64,000 nt of DNA, taken from positions 1-64,000 of the forward strand of contig CAZEQJ010000002.1 in NCBI GenBank assembly GCA_964514385.1. The letters run 5' to 3'. Below are positions 10,512 to 17,910 of the stretch, piece by piece; the first letter of the stretch is position 1, and each line of letters starts with the position of its first letter. The DNA comes from CAZEQJ01 sp964514385. Its GTDB lineage: Bacteria; Bacteroidota; Bacteroidia; Cytophagales; Cyclobacteriaceae. The notes below the pieces were generated by a model. It saw nothing but the letters and a program-made list of their open reading frames with translations. It made no database searches and was not told the DNA's origin. The translations under genes were made by a program, and so were the position numbers.

Positions 10512-11897
10512 ATGAAAAAGATAATTGGAATAGTGATCATGTTGGGTACGTTGGGGGTGTTTACCACCGCGTGCTATGACCAATTCAGGTTAGACTTTGA
10601 TTATACAACTGTAGCCTTCTCCAACGAAGATGGAGGCTCAAATTTGGATGGTGTACTGTACCGTACTGCTGTACGCGAAGAAGACCAGGACATCAAAGTA
10701 GGAATTTACGTAGGAGGGTTACTTGAAAATAACCAGGACCGTCTCGTGAATTTTGAAATTGATCCTTCATTGCTTGGAGGTACAGGGTTTACCCTTTTGC
10801 CTGACAACTATTACAGTATAAGTGATAACAGCCAGTTCAGGATTCCTGCAGGTTCGTTTATAGGATCAGTGGAGATAGATCTAACGGAAGATTTCTTCAA
10901 TGACCCTGCTGCTTTGAACCCTACGTATGCTATACCTTTCCGGCTGACAGGTTCTCCGGATGCAGATTCGGTGCGTAACCCTACCAAGATTGTAGTATTC
11001 CGTTATGTACTTAAGGAGGAGGGCTTTTATAATCAACAGGCATCCTATGTCACATCAGATGGTGGCACTGAAATCAGCTCCGGGACCATTGAGAACGTGA
11101 TAAACTTCTCAACAACAGGTACCGAAACACTGCTTTCAGATGGTATGCTGTTTCGCGGACCGTTGTATACGATGCAGATCACGGTTAACGATGATAACAC
11201 GGTAGATAGTGAATATATTCCGGGTGTCTTGCAGGTTGAAAATATGGCCAGAGCTTATCCCGGTGAGCTAACTCTTGCCACTTCTGCTGTATCCCCATGG
11301 GAATCGCTAGAAGGAATCAATACCGGTAATGCAGATCCTGAGAGCTCTTTTGAAACCCCAAGATACGGAAACTGGCCAGATGGTGGTCAGTGGCAGTGGG
11401 TAGAGTACACCTTTGATCAACCTATAATCATGTATTCTGCTGAGATCTACTGGGGTACAGATGGAGGTGGTCTTCAACCGCCCACAGATGCATATTATGA
11501 AATCTGGGATGATGAGAATGAAGTATGGGTTCAACTATCTGAAGCTGTTGGTCTTGACTTAGATCAATTTAATGTAACAGAATTCGATGAGCCTATAGTT
11601 ACTTCAAGAATTCGTGCAAACTTCACTATAGAAAATGGGGGAACAATAGGTACCTCAATTGTAGAGTGGAGGGTAAATGGATTAGTTATTCCAACAGAGC
11701 CGGAACAAAGCACCATTGCCGACATCATAGATAACGGTAGTACATATGATCCGACAACAGGAAATATCAGCTTAAGATATACCATAAGCTATGACGGTGC
11801 CACATTTACTACATCGGTTGAATCAGAACTTGAATGGAGAAACCGCGTACGTGATGGTGTCAACGAATGGTACAGAAACATCGAATATGATGAATAA
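10512..11897 (+). CDS. DUF1735-type surface glycan-binding lipoprotein with an F5/8C-like domain
   Basis: Predicted surface lipoprotein of the SusE/F-like accessory class. The start at 10512 gives MKKIIGIVIM and a lipobox ending TTAC (Cys21); an upstream in-frame ATG at 10476 overlaps the susD end and would spoil the signal peptide. Residues about 25-155 match the DUF1735/BT_3987 N-terminal pattern (LDGVLYRTA, VGIYVGG, VNFEIDPSLL, LLPDNYYS, IPAGSF). Residues about 256-390 look like a discoidin/F5-8C-type sugar-binding domain (QWQWVEYTFDQPI, SAEIYWGTDGG, IRANFTIENGG). The last 70 residues (STYDPTTGNISLRYTISYDG) resemble the end of the beta domain that normally follows DUF1735, so the F5/8C-like part seems inserted into it. 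Last gene of the operon; the terminator follows 54 bases later. Confidence 0.85.
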   Translation: MKKIIGIVIMLGTLGVFTTACYDQFRLDFDYTTVAFSNEDGGSNLDGVLYRTAVREEDQDIKVGIYVGGLLENNQDRLVNFEIDPSLLGGTGFTLLPDNYYSISDNSQFRIPAGSFIGSVEIDLTEDFFNDPAALNPTYAIPFRLTGSPDADSVRNPTKIVVFRYVLKEEGFYNQQASYVTSDGGTEISSGTIENVINFSTTGTETLLSDGMLFRGPLYTMQITVNDDNTVDSEYIPGVLQVENMARAYPGELTLATSAVSPWESLEGINTGNADPESSFETPRYGNWPDGGQWQWVEYTFDQPIIMYSAEIYWGTDGGGLQPPTDAYYEIWDDENEVWVQLSEAVGLDLDQFNVTEFDEPIVTSRIRANFTIENGGTIGTSIVEWRVNGLVIPTEPEQSTIADIIDNGSTYDPTTGNISLRYTISYDGATFTTSVESELEWRNRVRDGVNEWYRNIEYDE

Positions 11898-11950
11898 GAA
11901 AACCAACTTTAGGTTAATGTAAGTGTAGATTACTAGTTTGGTTATCATGA

Positions 11951-11976
11951 CCCCCGACAAAATGTCGGGGGTTTTT
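11951..11976 (+). terminator. Rho-independent terminator of the sus operon
   Basis: A perfect 9-bp stem, CCCCCGACA (11951-11959) with TGTCGGGGG (11963-11971), a 3-base AAA loop and five T residues after it. It sits 54 bases past the last sus operon gene and before the convergent 12.1 kb gene. Confidence 0.92.
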
Positions 11977-12109
11977 ATTTGTATTATCAATTTACGCTCA
12001 GTTGGGTACAGGGTTCGTGTGGCTCAGGTATGTATTCCACCTGGAGGTGCATGTACTACCGAACCTGAACCTCACAAAGCTGAAACAGACTTCAGTCAAG
12101 AAAGGATTC

Positions 12110-12937
12110 TTATTCAATAATCAATCTGACCTTCTCTCCTTTGGGGCTGCCATCCGTGAAGGTGGGAAACCATTGAGGACCTTTTTCTATCATGGCAATG
12201 ATCTCTTCCTCTGTTACCCGGTACGGTGAAGTTACTATACGGAGGTTTTCCAGCTTGCCATCTTCCGTCACGTTAAATGTTAGAATCGTTTCGCCATAAA
12301 ACTTACCAAATTTCTTACCAAATACATTTCCAAGAAACTGGATATACAGGGGAAATCCGCCCTTGGGTGTGGCCGTGTAATATCCAGCCGTATCAATAAC
12401 TGCTGTAATATTTTTTTCCTGTTCCCTTACCTTTTGCAGATACTGTACTGCCCACGATTCGTAGAATCCTTCTTCCATAAGATTGGAATACAGCTCCAGT
12501 TCATCCTCCAGCATCGTGGTGTTGGTCATTTCTGCCACATATGCCGGGCGTTCGCGGTTATTCAGTTCAAGCTCTGTTTGGGCTATTTCTTCTTCCACGT
12601 CCATTTTATCCGGCACTTCCGCTGTGTTCAGTTGCCGTGTGATCTTTTCCTCCAGCTCTTCGGGCATATCAGCAGATGTTTCATCAGTACCAGGGGGGGT
12701 ATCATCAGCAACCGGTAGCGTATCATTAACGGTGGTATCTTCCACTATTATATCGGTGATTTCTGCATCAGTAGCTTGAGCAACGGTATCAGTGACAACA
12801 TCCTGAGATGAGGTACCGCTCGCATCCCTGTTGCCTTCAGGAAGCGCTTCTTTAGCCGGACGGTATAGTATCAGGGTTGGGATGGAGATAACCAGTAATA
12901 TCACCACCAGAAAAAATATATTTCTGTTTCGGTTCAT
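12110..12937 (-). CDS. Membrane-anchored TonB C-terminal-like protein
   Basis: A 275-residue protein with one N-terminal membrane helix (about residues 7-25, FFLVVILLVISIPTLILY), a long Thr/Asp/Glu-rich periplasmic linker and a C-terminal domain (about 185-275) with the alternating beta pattern of TonB-C: GETILTFNVTEDGKLENLRI, then PQWFPTFTDGSPKGEKVRLIIE. TonB proteins carry energy from ExbBD to outer membrane transporters, but no proline-rich spacer or exbB/exbD gene is present here. It starts directly after the stop of the preceding gene, with no spacer, and shares that gene's C-terminal domain type, so it may act with the sigma-like and anti-sigma-like pair instead of general transport. 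The function is inferred from fold pattern only. Confidence 0.7.
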   Translation of the reverse strand: MNRNRNIFFLVVILLVISIPTLILYRPAKEALPEGNRDASGTSSQDVVTDTVAQATDAEITDIIVEDTTVNDTLPVADDTPPGTDETSADMPEELEEKITRQLNTAEVPDKMDVEEEIAQTELELNNRERPAYVAEMTNTTMLEDELELYSNLMEEGFYESWAVQYLQKVREQEKNITAVIDTAGYYTATPKGGFPLYIQFLGNVFGKKFGKFYGETILTFNVTEDGKLENLRIVTSPYRVTEEEIIAMIEKGPQWFPTFTDGSPKGEKVRLIIE

Positions 12938-13942
12938 TTATTCCAGTGTAAAGCGTAACCTTTCTCTAGTGGGGGCACCATCGATGACGGCCGGTCTCCA
13001 CTTTGTGCCTTCTAATATACTAGTTATTGTGGATTCTGTTTCACTTGACACCCCACTAATTCGGGTACGGTTTATACTTCCGTCCTCGTTGATAATGATT
13101 ACGATTGTAGCAGCCGCCGCATCAGCAGAAATATTCCTGATTTTTTGCTTTAATGCCTCCAGACCACCTTCAGGGAGTGGCACCTCAGATGAAACGACAG
13201 GCGTCGTTTCGGCGGCCTCTTGTGTGTCTGTCACACTGACATTATCTGCAGTTGAAGAAGTATCTTCTACCGGCACAGTGGTTTCTTCCTGCAGATTTGC
13301 ATCTTCTGTTACACTGTCTTCCTCTTCGGTTTGAAAGGTCGGATCGGTAGTTAGTTCAATGGGTGGTTTTGAGTCTGGTGCCTTGGGCGTAGTATCTTCT
13401 GTGGCTGCTACGGGCTGTTGTATGGGTTGAGTATTTCCGGCAGCTTCTTTTACTGAGGGTTCCATTGCAACAGTATCAATAGATAAGGTATCAATGTCGG
13501 ATATAGCTGATGAGTCGGATTCTGTGCCGGTTGTATCAACAGCGATAGCAGGCTCATTTTCTACTTGTCTGGTACCATCTTCACCGGCTTGTGAGTTGCC
13601 AGCAGCCAGCCACCGGTAACCAAAAAAGCTGCCCAAAATAAGAAGTATGACCACAGCAGCGATACCGATCAACTGGGTCAGATTATTACCTTTTACCGAT
13701 TTTACCGGAGCCTCACCGATCATCAGTAAGACTTCGGTAGACAGTTCTCTGAGGTCTTCACTCCATTCTTCACCGTTGAATTTACCCCTCAGGATAGGCT
13801 CACTGACCGAAAATATACGCGACCGCACCTTTTTCTGCTCATACAGATGGTAGTCGTCCTTGCCGGCTTCGTTACGAAATATTTCTACCAGCTCATCGGG
13901 CGAAGGAGGGAGAGTGATATTATGTTGTTTTCTTTTTGCCAT
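12938..13942 (-). CDS. Anti-sigma-like membrane protein with TonB C-terminal-like domain
   Basis: A 334-residue protein. Residues 1-88 are cytoplasmic and charged, with a helical region (SPDELVEIFRNEAGKDDYHLYEQKK), followed by one membrane helix at about 90-110 (LIGIAAVVILLILGSFFGY). A Thr/Asp/Glu-rich linker at about 116-245 leads to a C-terminal domain (about 255-334) with the TonB-C-like run IVIIINEDGSINRTRI and WRPAVIDGAPTRERLRFTLE. Its start overlaps the end of the sigma-like gene by 23 bases, the usual arrangement for a sigma/anti-sigma pair. My reading is that the N-terminal part holds the sigma-like protein and the periplasmic end senses the envelope. That role is inference; the topology is visible. 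Confidence 0.65.
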   Translation of the reverse strand: MAKRKQHNITLPPSPDELVEIFRNEAGKDDYHLYEQKKVRSRIFSVSEPILRGKFNGEEWSEDLRELSTEVLLMIGEAPVKSVKGNNLTQLIGIAAVVILLILGSFFGYRWLAAGNSQAGEDGTRQVENEPAIAVDTTGTESDSSAISDIDTLSIDTVAMEPSVKEAAGNTQPIQQPVAATEDTTPKAPDSKPPIELTTDPTFQTEEEDSVTEDANLQEETTVPVEDTSSTADNVSVTDTQEAAETTPVVSSEVPLPEGGLEALKQKIRNISADAAAATIVIIINEDGSINRTRISGVSSETESTITSILEGTKWRPAVIDGAPTRERLRFTLE

Positions 13943-14492
13943 CCTTTCCGGTTCTCAGTATATGCAGCTTTTCCACCAGTTCCTGCTCAGTGTAATCGTA
14001 TTCCTTCAGAATATCGGCGAGCGATCTGTGTTCCACAAAAAAGGCCTCTGCCAGTTTTCTGTCTTCGGCATTTTTCCATTGAATTTTGCCATTCTTCACC
14101 ATCGTTTCAAACGCCTCTTCGTCCATCAGGGGTTTGTTCTTATCCTCGAGGTAGAGTGCATCGAGATAGCGTGAGCCAAATTCATCTTCCAGCAGCTTTT
14201 GCTCAGGCAATTTATGCTGTTTCGCATAGTCATAGCATTTTACCTTCACCGCAAAAAAGAGCCATGCTGCAAAGTTTCTCACGCCATGCTTACGCAGGTC
14301 GTCCTTCAGGAAATCGTACATTTGAAGGGTGATTTTTTTGGCGTGCTCCTGTTTTTTCATCAGGTGGATCACCGCAGCGTAAATATAGAGATAGTAGCGG
14401 CGGTAAAGCTCCCGTATATAGCCCGTGTCGTGGGAGTTGCGGTACAGCGCTACCAGTTCTTCATCATTCCGTATGTCATGATAGGTGATCAT
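13920..14492 (-). CDS. Divergent ECF sigma-70-like protein
   Basis: A 190-residue protein with the pattern of extracytoplasmic-function sigma factors: residues about 8-90 fit sigma region 2 (NDEELVALYRNSHDTGYIRE, LYRRYYLYIYA, HGVRNFAAWLFFAVKVKCYD), and a weak helix-turn-helix-like region 4 lies at about 140-180 (RSLADILKEYDYTEQELVEKL). I chose the ATG at 14492, which overlaps the upstream stop as TGATG; a longer frame back to 14606 is Cys/His-rich read-through. Region 4 is poorly conserved and the tail is very basic (GKDGKKKTT), so promoter choice may be unusual. The next gene looks like its anti-sigma factor. Moderately sure of the family. Confidence 0.7.
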   Translation of the reverse strand: MITYHDIRNDEELVALYRNSHDTGYIRELYRRYYLYIYAAVIHLMKKQEHAKKITLQMYDFLKDDLRKHGVRNFAAWLFFAVKVKCYDYAKQHKLPEQKLLEDEFGSRYLDALYLEDKNKPLMDEEAFETMVKNGKIQWKNAEDRKLAEAFFVEHRSLADILKEYDYTEQELVEKLHILRTGKDGKKKTT

Positions 14493-15187
14493 CAGAACAG
14501 GGATATTGAGGTGCCAATGGTAAACTGGTACATGCCCGCAGCACCTGCAGGGGCATCCAGATCCTGCCATAGTGGCGACAGCGTCTGGTAGTAAAAGATG
14601 TTCCACCCTCCAAATCCGATGCGCGCATAGGCACCATAACGGAGCTGATTAAGATCAAAGCCCTCATTAAATGTATAGGTTTTGCTTACATCTTCTTCCA
14701 GGAAGGAGAATTTGACCTGTGATCGTATGCGGTACCCTACCTTACCCCCAATAGCGATGCGCAGACCATTCTCAGGACGTTCCTTATTCATACGCCACTG
14801 TATCTCAAAGGGTACATCAGCAAAGTTTACAAAAAGCTTGTTGTTATTGATGAAGGGGGTAATGCCATACAGCGAGTCGGCCGGCCCGATGATAGTACCC
14901 GTTTCGGCGTCAGCGATGGTATTATTATTTTGAAAGCGATACCGCTCATGCGCTATTCCGGCACCCGGCACCAGATAAAACCGGGAGTCACCAAGCTGGT
15001 AGTCATAGGTAAAATACAGGTTCGTTACGGTCGAGCCCCAAAACTGCCCTTCCAGGTCACCCGTATTGCCGGTAGGCGTCAGGTAGCCAAAGTCGATCAC
15101 AAAATTCACCGGAAGGTTGGGTTGTGCCACCTGGGCAAAGGAAATGGAATAAAACAGAGTAAAAACGAGTATTGTCCTTTTGATCAT
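14492..15187 (-). CDS. Secreted outer-membrane beta-barrel-like protein
   Basis: A 231-residue product with a signal peptide (MIKRTILVFTLFYSISFAQ) and alternating aromatic strands typical of small Bacteroidota barrels: VIDFGYLTPTG, NLYFTYDYQLGDSRFYLVPGAGIAHERY, FEIQWRMN, YRIRSQVKFSFLEE, RYGAYARIGFGGWNIFYYQTL, ending in Phe. No enzyme motif is visible. It is the first gene of the four-gene - strand operon and is joined to the sigma-like gene by a one-base overlap, so it may be the envelope component that the regulators watch or control. The specific function is unknown. Confidence 0.65.
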   Translation of the reverse strand: MIKRTILVFTLFYSISFAQVAQPNLPVNFVIDFGYLTPTGNTGDLEGQFWGSTVTNLYFTYDYQLGDSRFYLVPGAGIAHERYRFQNNNTIADAETGTIIGPADSLYGITPFINNNKLFVNFADVPFEIQWRMNKERPENGLRIAIGGKVGYRIRSQVKFSFLEEDVSKTYTFNEGFDLNQLRYGAYARIGFGGWNIFYYQTLSPLWQDLDAPAGAAGMYQFTIGTSISLF

Positions 15188-15459
15188 TGAAATAATATTT
15201 AAGCTTCAAATATCACAATTATATCAATACAACGCCAAAATAGCAGGTAGGAATGTGTAGTGGCAGGTAATATTCAGGGCATTTCCTCCGCTGCGCTCCG
15301 GACCGGGCTGTACGGTGCTCCGCTGACGCTCCGGAGGCCTGCCTCCCGTATGCTACGGCACCTCCCATCCCTAATGCGGCCCGAGGTGAAGAGGAGATTT
15401 CTGCAAATGCCAACCAATCCCTTTTCATTTATCAAATACATATTACCCTCTTGCCCTCT
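15188..15459. other. Intergenic region with a GC-rich block
   Basis: Upstream region of the - strand sigma-like operon, about 270 bases, followed directly by repeat copy A. From about 15285 to 15400 it has a GC-rich block with repeated GCTCCGGA/CGCTCCG motifs and the palindrome CTCCGGAG, unlike both the operon and the AT-rich island next to it. Both strands are open for a stretch here but the composition is low in complexity and no protein family is recognisable. It reads like an interspersed intergenic repeat. Confidence 0.45.
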
Positions 15460-15700
15460 TTTGCAAGGTGGGCGAAACAAATTAGGCGGACGCGAGGCAT
15501 CTATTCCATCAGGAACTTCGGTACCTCTAGCAATAAAATCAACCAGTTTATATCCGATTTCTGATTCCACCGGATGTTTACGGATATATGAAATAAAGTT
15601 CTTTGAGTATTGGATGGTTGATTCAATAAAAAATAAGATATTATGCGTTACAAACGCATAGCTGGGTCAGTCCTCGTTACAAACGAGGACTAGATGGGGG
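15460..15700 (+). repeat. 241-bp direct repeat, copy A
   Basis: The sequence from 15460 to 15700 recurs at 18947-19187 in the same orientation, offset 3487 bases, with no mismatch that I can see by eye; the flanking bases differ on both sides (T/G on the left, T/C on the right). It starts TTTGCAAGGTGGGCG and ends in two hairpins followed by TAGATGGGGG. The - strand is open through the whole copy (frame 15666 down to 15274) and reads like protein, including HPVESEIGYKLVDFIARG, with no ATG; the + strand is also open. It could be the dead 3' end of a gene carried as a repeat. Confidence 0.9.
15642..15690. repeat. REP-like hairpin pair in repeat copy A
   Basis: Two perfect hairpins 9 bases apart share the core CGTTACAAACG. 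The first is TATGCGTT-ACA-AACGCATA (15642-15660, 8-bp stem) and the second is GTCCTCGTT-ACA-AACGAGGAC (15670-15690, 9-bp stem). Neither is followed by a T run, so they are unlikely to be ordinary terminators. Paired short palindromes with a constant core and variable outer stem are typical of REP elements mobilised by RAYT transposases; no RAYT gene is in the window. Confidence 0.75.
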
Positions 15701-15931
15701 TATACCGTTGTCCTGAGTTTTCAATTCAGGGCATTCAAATCTCTACAGACTTTATAGTTCTCAAGAAAATCAGCTAAAAGATCGGTATTGTATTTTCTTC
15801 TATAAAGGCACTTAACGTTCAACTATCGTCCGTAAGCTGGACCTTTCAAATTTTCATAAATGTATCGGATTGCACAAGCCTTTGCAAATTGCTCAGTTAG
15901 CTTATGCATGATAGTGTCTGATGGATACCGT
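15701..15931 (-). other. Gene-free stretch with a short - strand remnant
   Basis: Between repeat copy A and the end of the three-gene - strand operon. On the - strand a 28-codon frame (15909 to 15823) reads MHKLTEQFAKACAIRY and stops at PAYGR; a second frame continues with a protein-like run (NTDLLADFLENYKVCRDLN). Together they look like a small gene broken by a stop and frameshift, directly downstream of the operon. I do not recognise the family. Confidence 0.4.
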
Positions 15932-16474
15932 TTAGTATCCTTTAACTACAATGTCTTGAGGTAATCCGACCCTCATAAAATATCGAGCAAACGATTGAGA
16001 TAAATGTTCGCGGTATGGCGGTAAAAGCCTAATCCTCTTTTGTAAATTAGATACTATTTGAATTAGACTATTAAACTGAATTCCATAGACATTCCTAAAA
16101 TCAACAACCTGATAATCAGAAAAATCTTCTATGTTTTCCTCGTTATTCAATAAATGATAACCCGGCAAAAAACCTTTTCTTAAGTTATCAATTACTTTTC
16201 TTTTTGCCTTGGCACCTTGTTGCTCCTCAGGGAGATTGTTCAAGAAAGTTGTCAAGGAATAATATGGGCAGACAAGGACGATTTCAATCTTTCCATTTAC
16301 TAAGTCACAAGATTGAGATAGTATGATTGAATCAATTTCTTTGATTTCAATTTCTGCCTCCTCTTCTGCTCGAATATTCGCTGGTGGTATTAAAATTGGG
16401 CAATTAGGGATGAAATCTCCCTGTTGAAGGTTGTCTTCAACTTCTACCAATATTTCGTACCAAGGATATGACAT
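15932..16474 (-). CDS. Unknown protein, third gene of the TIGR04255-type operon
   Basis: A 180-residue soluble protein that I cannot assign to a characterised family. Visible features are an SQSCDL motif at about 52-57 after a hydrophobic strand (DSIILSQSCDLVNGK), a long charged middle with KAKRKVIDNLRKGF, and a conserved-looking C-terminal helix (HLSQSFARYFMRVGLPQDI). The single Cys in SQSCDL could be functional. It starts 3 bases after the stop of the middle gene, so the three genes are probably translated together. Base use is more AT-rich than the flanking housekeeping genes, suggesting horizontal arrival. Confidence 0.7.
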   Translation of the reverse strand: MSYPWYEILVEVEDNLQQGDFIPNCPILIPPANIRAEEEAEIEIKEIDSIILSQSCDLVNGKIEIVLVCPYYSLTTFLNNLPEEQQGAKAKRKVIDNLRKGFLPGYHLLNNEENIEDFSDYQVVDFRNVYGIQFNSLIQIVSNLQKRIRLLPPYREHLSQSFARYFMRVGLPQDIVVKGY

Positions 16475-16477
16475 TAA

Positions 16478-16801
16478 CTAGTCAATAATTATTGAAGGAG
16501 AGTATTTAGATTTTTTGATTCGAGCTTTAATTCGTTTTGAGCTTTTGAATTCAAATCTGGATATGATATCAAAATCTTCATCTAAAAAAGAAGGTTCTTT
16601 AAAGTACTCAAGTGGTCGTTGATCTGATAAACTCAGATTTGTGAAAACAGAAATTAAATCACCATTCATGAAATCTTCCAAGTTCACCAAGTCCTGTTCA
16701 AACGACGTTGGAGTTGCTTGAATTCTAAACTCTGTTTGCTCCTTGTTTAAAGTTGTAGAAGCGTCATGAATTGGATTGATATCTAAATAAAGTGGAAGCA
16801 T
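16478..16801 (-). CDS. Small unknown protein, middle gene of the TIGR04255-type operon
   Basis: A 107-residue protein starting MLPLYLDINPIHDAS. I chose the ATG at 16801, one base past the upstream stop codon (16803-16805); a longer frame from 16867 would overlap that gene by 65 bases. The product is rich in acidic residues in the first two thirds and ends in a basic stretch (FKSSKRIKARIKKSKYSPS). No domain is recognisable. Its fixed place between the TIGR04255-like gene and the SQSCDL gene suggests it is a working part of the same unit. Confidence 0.65.
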   Translation of the reverse strand: MLPLYLDINPIHDASTTLNKEQTEFRIQATPTSFEQDLVNLEDFMNGDLISVFTNLSLSDQRPLEYFKEPSFLDEDFDIISRFEFKSSKRIKARIKKSKYSPSIIID

Positions 16802-16802
16802 A

Positions 16803-17528
16803 TCATTTGAACGAATTATATAAATCTCCTTTAGTAATCTCTTTGAACAATTTACTGGAGAATTCATGAGCTTGATTTAACCAAGTTAGTACATTATCAC
16901 TACTTTTCATTGAATTTTTCCCGCGTAAGGAAGTTTGCATCACAATTCCATCTTCTTTTTTTCCGTTTTGACCCTTCTTTAGCGTAACGGATAAATTACC
17001 TAAATCGGTTTCATAAAAGAATCCAAGATCAAGATGAAAAGGATTACCAACTTCATTTATAAACCCCTGATTAATATTAATGTTAAACGATTTATTGATA
17101 AAATCATTCACGTTTTGACTTTCGAAATCAAACTTAAAAAAGTCTAGATAGAGGAGATTTGATTTAAAGGTTTCGCTTTCTATTGGAAAAACAGAGAAAA
17201 ACTCATTATTTAAAGTTTTAGCCCAATTGTAAAAATCTCTCCAGTAGTAATCCTCATCTGTTGTATTGAGTGTAAGTACTCCAGGCCCAATTTGAACAAG
17301 CGGATACTTATTTTTGTCTTTGCGAAACCTATGAACTGGATTGTTAATTAGAATGTCAGTTGGTACTTCCGGAGGGGCAAGTGATTCTCTCACCGGATAT
17401 GTTTGTTTAATAGCAGAATACAAGTCACCAATAAGATATTGGTATTTTGTCAAATCTGATTTTTGCTTGATTTGCCATCGTAGTTCAAAAATTACTTCTA
17501 AAAGTGGTGCCTTAGGCAGTTTGCTCAT
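16803..17528 (-). CDS. TIGR04255-family-like protein
   Basis: A 241-residue protein that fits the pattern of the sporadically distributed TIGR04255 family: an N-terminal LPKAPLLEVIFELRW block, a central PLVQIGPGVLTLNTTD strand pair (about 89-104) and a later hydrophobic-aromatic LLYLDFFKF strand. The biochemical role of the family is not known to me. It is patchy between strains and often found in accessory DNA, which fits the setting here. It is the first gene of a three-gene operon; its promoter must lie in the roughly 100-base gap (17529-17633) shared with the divergent + strand lipoprotein remnant. Family assignment is by recognition, not by search. Confidence 0.7.
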   Translation of the reverse strand: MSKLPKAPLLEVIFELRWQIKQKSDLTKYQYLIGDLYSAIKQTYPVRESLAPPEVPTDILINNPVHRFRKDKNKYPLVQIGPGVLTLNTTDEDYYWRDFYNWAKTLNNEFFSVFPIESETFKSNLLYLDFFKFDFESQNVNDFINKSFNININQGFINEVGNPFHLDLGFFYETDLGNLSVTLKKGQNGKKEDGIVMQTSLRGKNSMKSSDNVLTWLNQAHEFSSKLFKEITKGDLYNSFK

Positions 17529-17633
17529 TCAATTCGTGTTTTCAACTCAAAGTTATAAATATATACGATCAATTAAAGTATTATAGTAATGGTATCTATA
17601 GGTAAATATTGTCACTGTTTTATATGTTTGAAT

Positions 17634-17732
17634 ATGAAACAACCCTATTTTCTAATATCTCTACTCCTTTTTATGGGATGCGAGGCCTTGCTGGAGGAGA
17701 ATGTAGCCTTCCCAAAAAATCGAACATTTTAA
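17634..17732 (+). pseudogene. Lipoprotein leader remnant
   Basis: A 32-codon frame begins MKQPYFLISLLLFMGCEALL and stops at a TAA at 17730. It is a complete lipoprotein signal peptide (lipobox LFMGC, Cys16) with only 16 residues after the Cys, so it looks like the 5' end of a gene whose body is gone. The toxin-like tail frame opens 29 bases further on, in another frame. The pair resembles the two ends of a large secreted protein with the middle deleted. Confidence 0.5.
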
Positions 17733-17910
17733 AAATGGTAAAAATAAGTAAATTAACTAAATAGGTAGGGTCTGGCCTGGTGGAAATACTTCTATAAGTC
17801 CAGGTGATAAAACCGGACCAGGTAGCATTGGTGGTGTATATGTAAATTATAATTATTCAATAGATGTCAATTATGCCAGTTCGGGAGGGGACGATAGTTG
17901 GCATCCAACA

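Noticed and set aside
12483..12779. Ser-rich ORF on the + strand (poly-Ser SSSSS runs) inside the TonB-like gene
   Set aside because: It is antisense to the Asp/Glu/Thr-rich linker of the - strand protein, whose GAA/GAT codons read as TTC/ATC and similar on the other strand; no start site or family supports it.
13860..14591. Long + strand ORFs opposite the sigma-like and barrel-like genes
   Set aside because: The - strand products have coherent signal peptide, sigma and membrane patterns and tight overlaps; the + strand ORFs have none.
14493..14606. N-terminal extension of the sigma-like protein
   Set aside because: The extension is Cys/His-rich with no sigma pattern and overlaps the upstream gene; the ATG at 14492 fits a TGATG coupling.
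15260..15661. 133-codon + strand ORF crossing the GC-rich block and repeat copy A
   Set aside because: It joins GC-rich low-complexity sequence to the repeat, and the matching copy B ORF shares only the repeat part, so the join is not a conserved protein.
15642..15690. CRISPR-like array from the repeated hairpins
   Set aside because: Only two short palindromes with different outer stems and a 9-base gap, repeated once as part of a larger block; no spacer-sized unique sequence and no cas genes.
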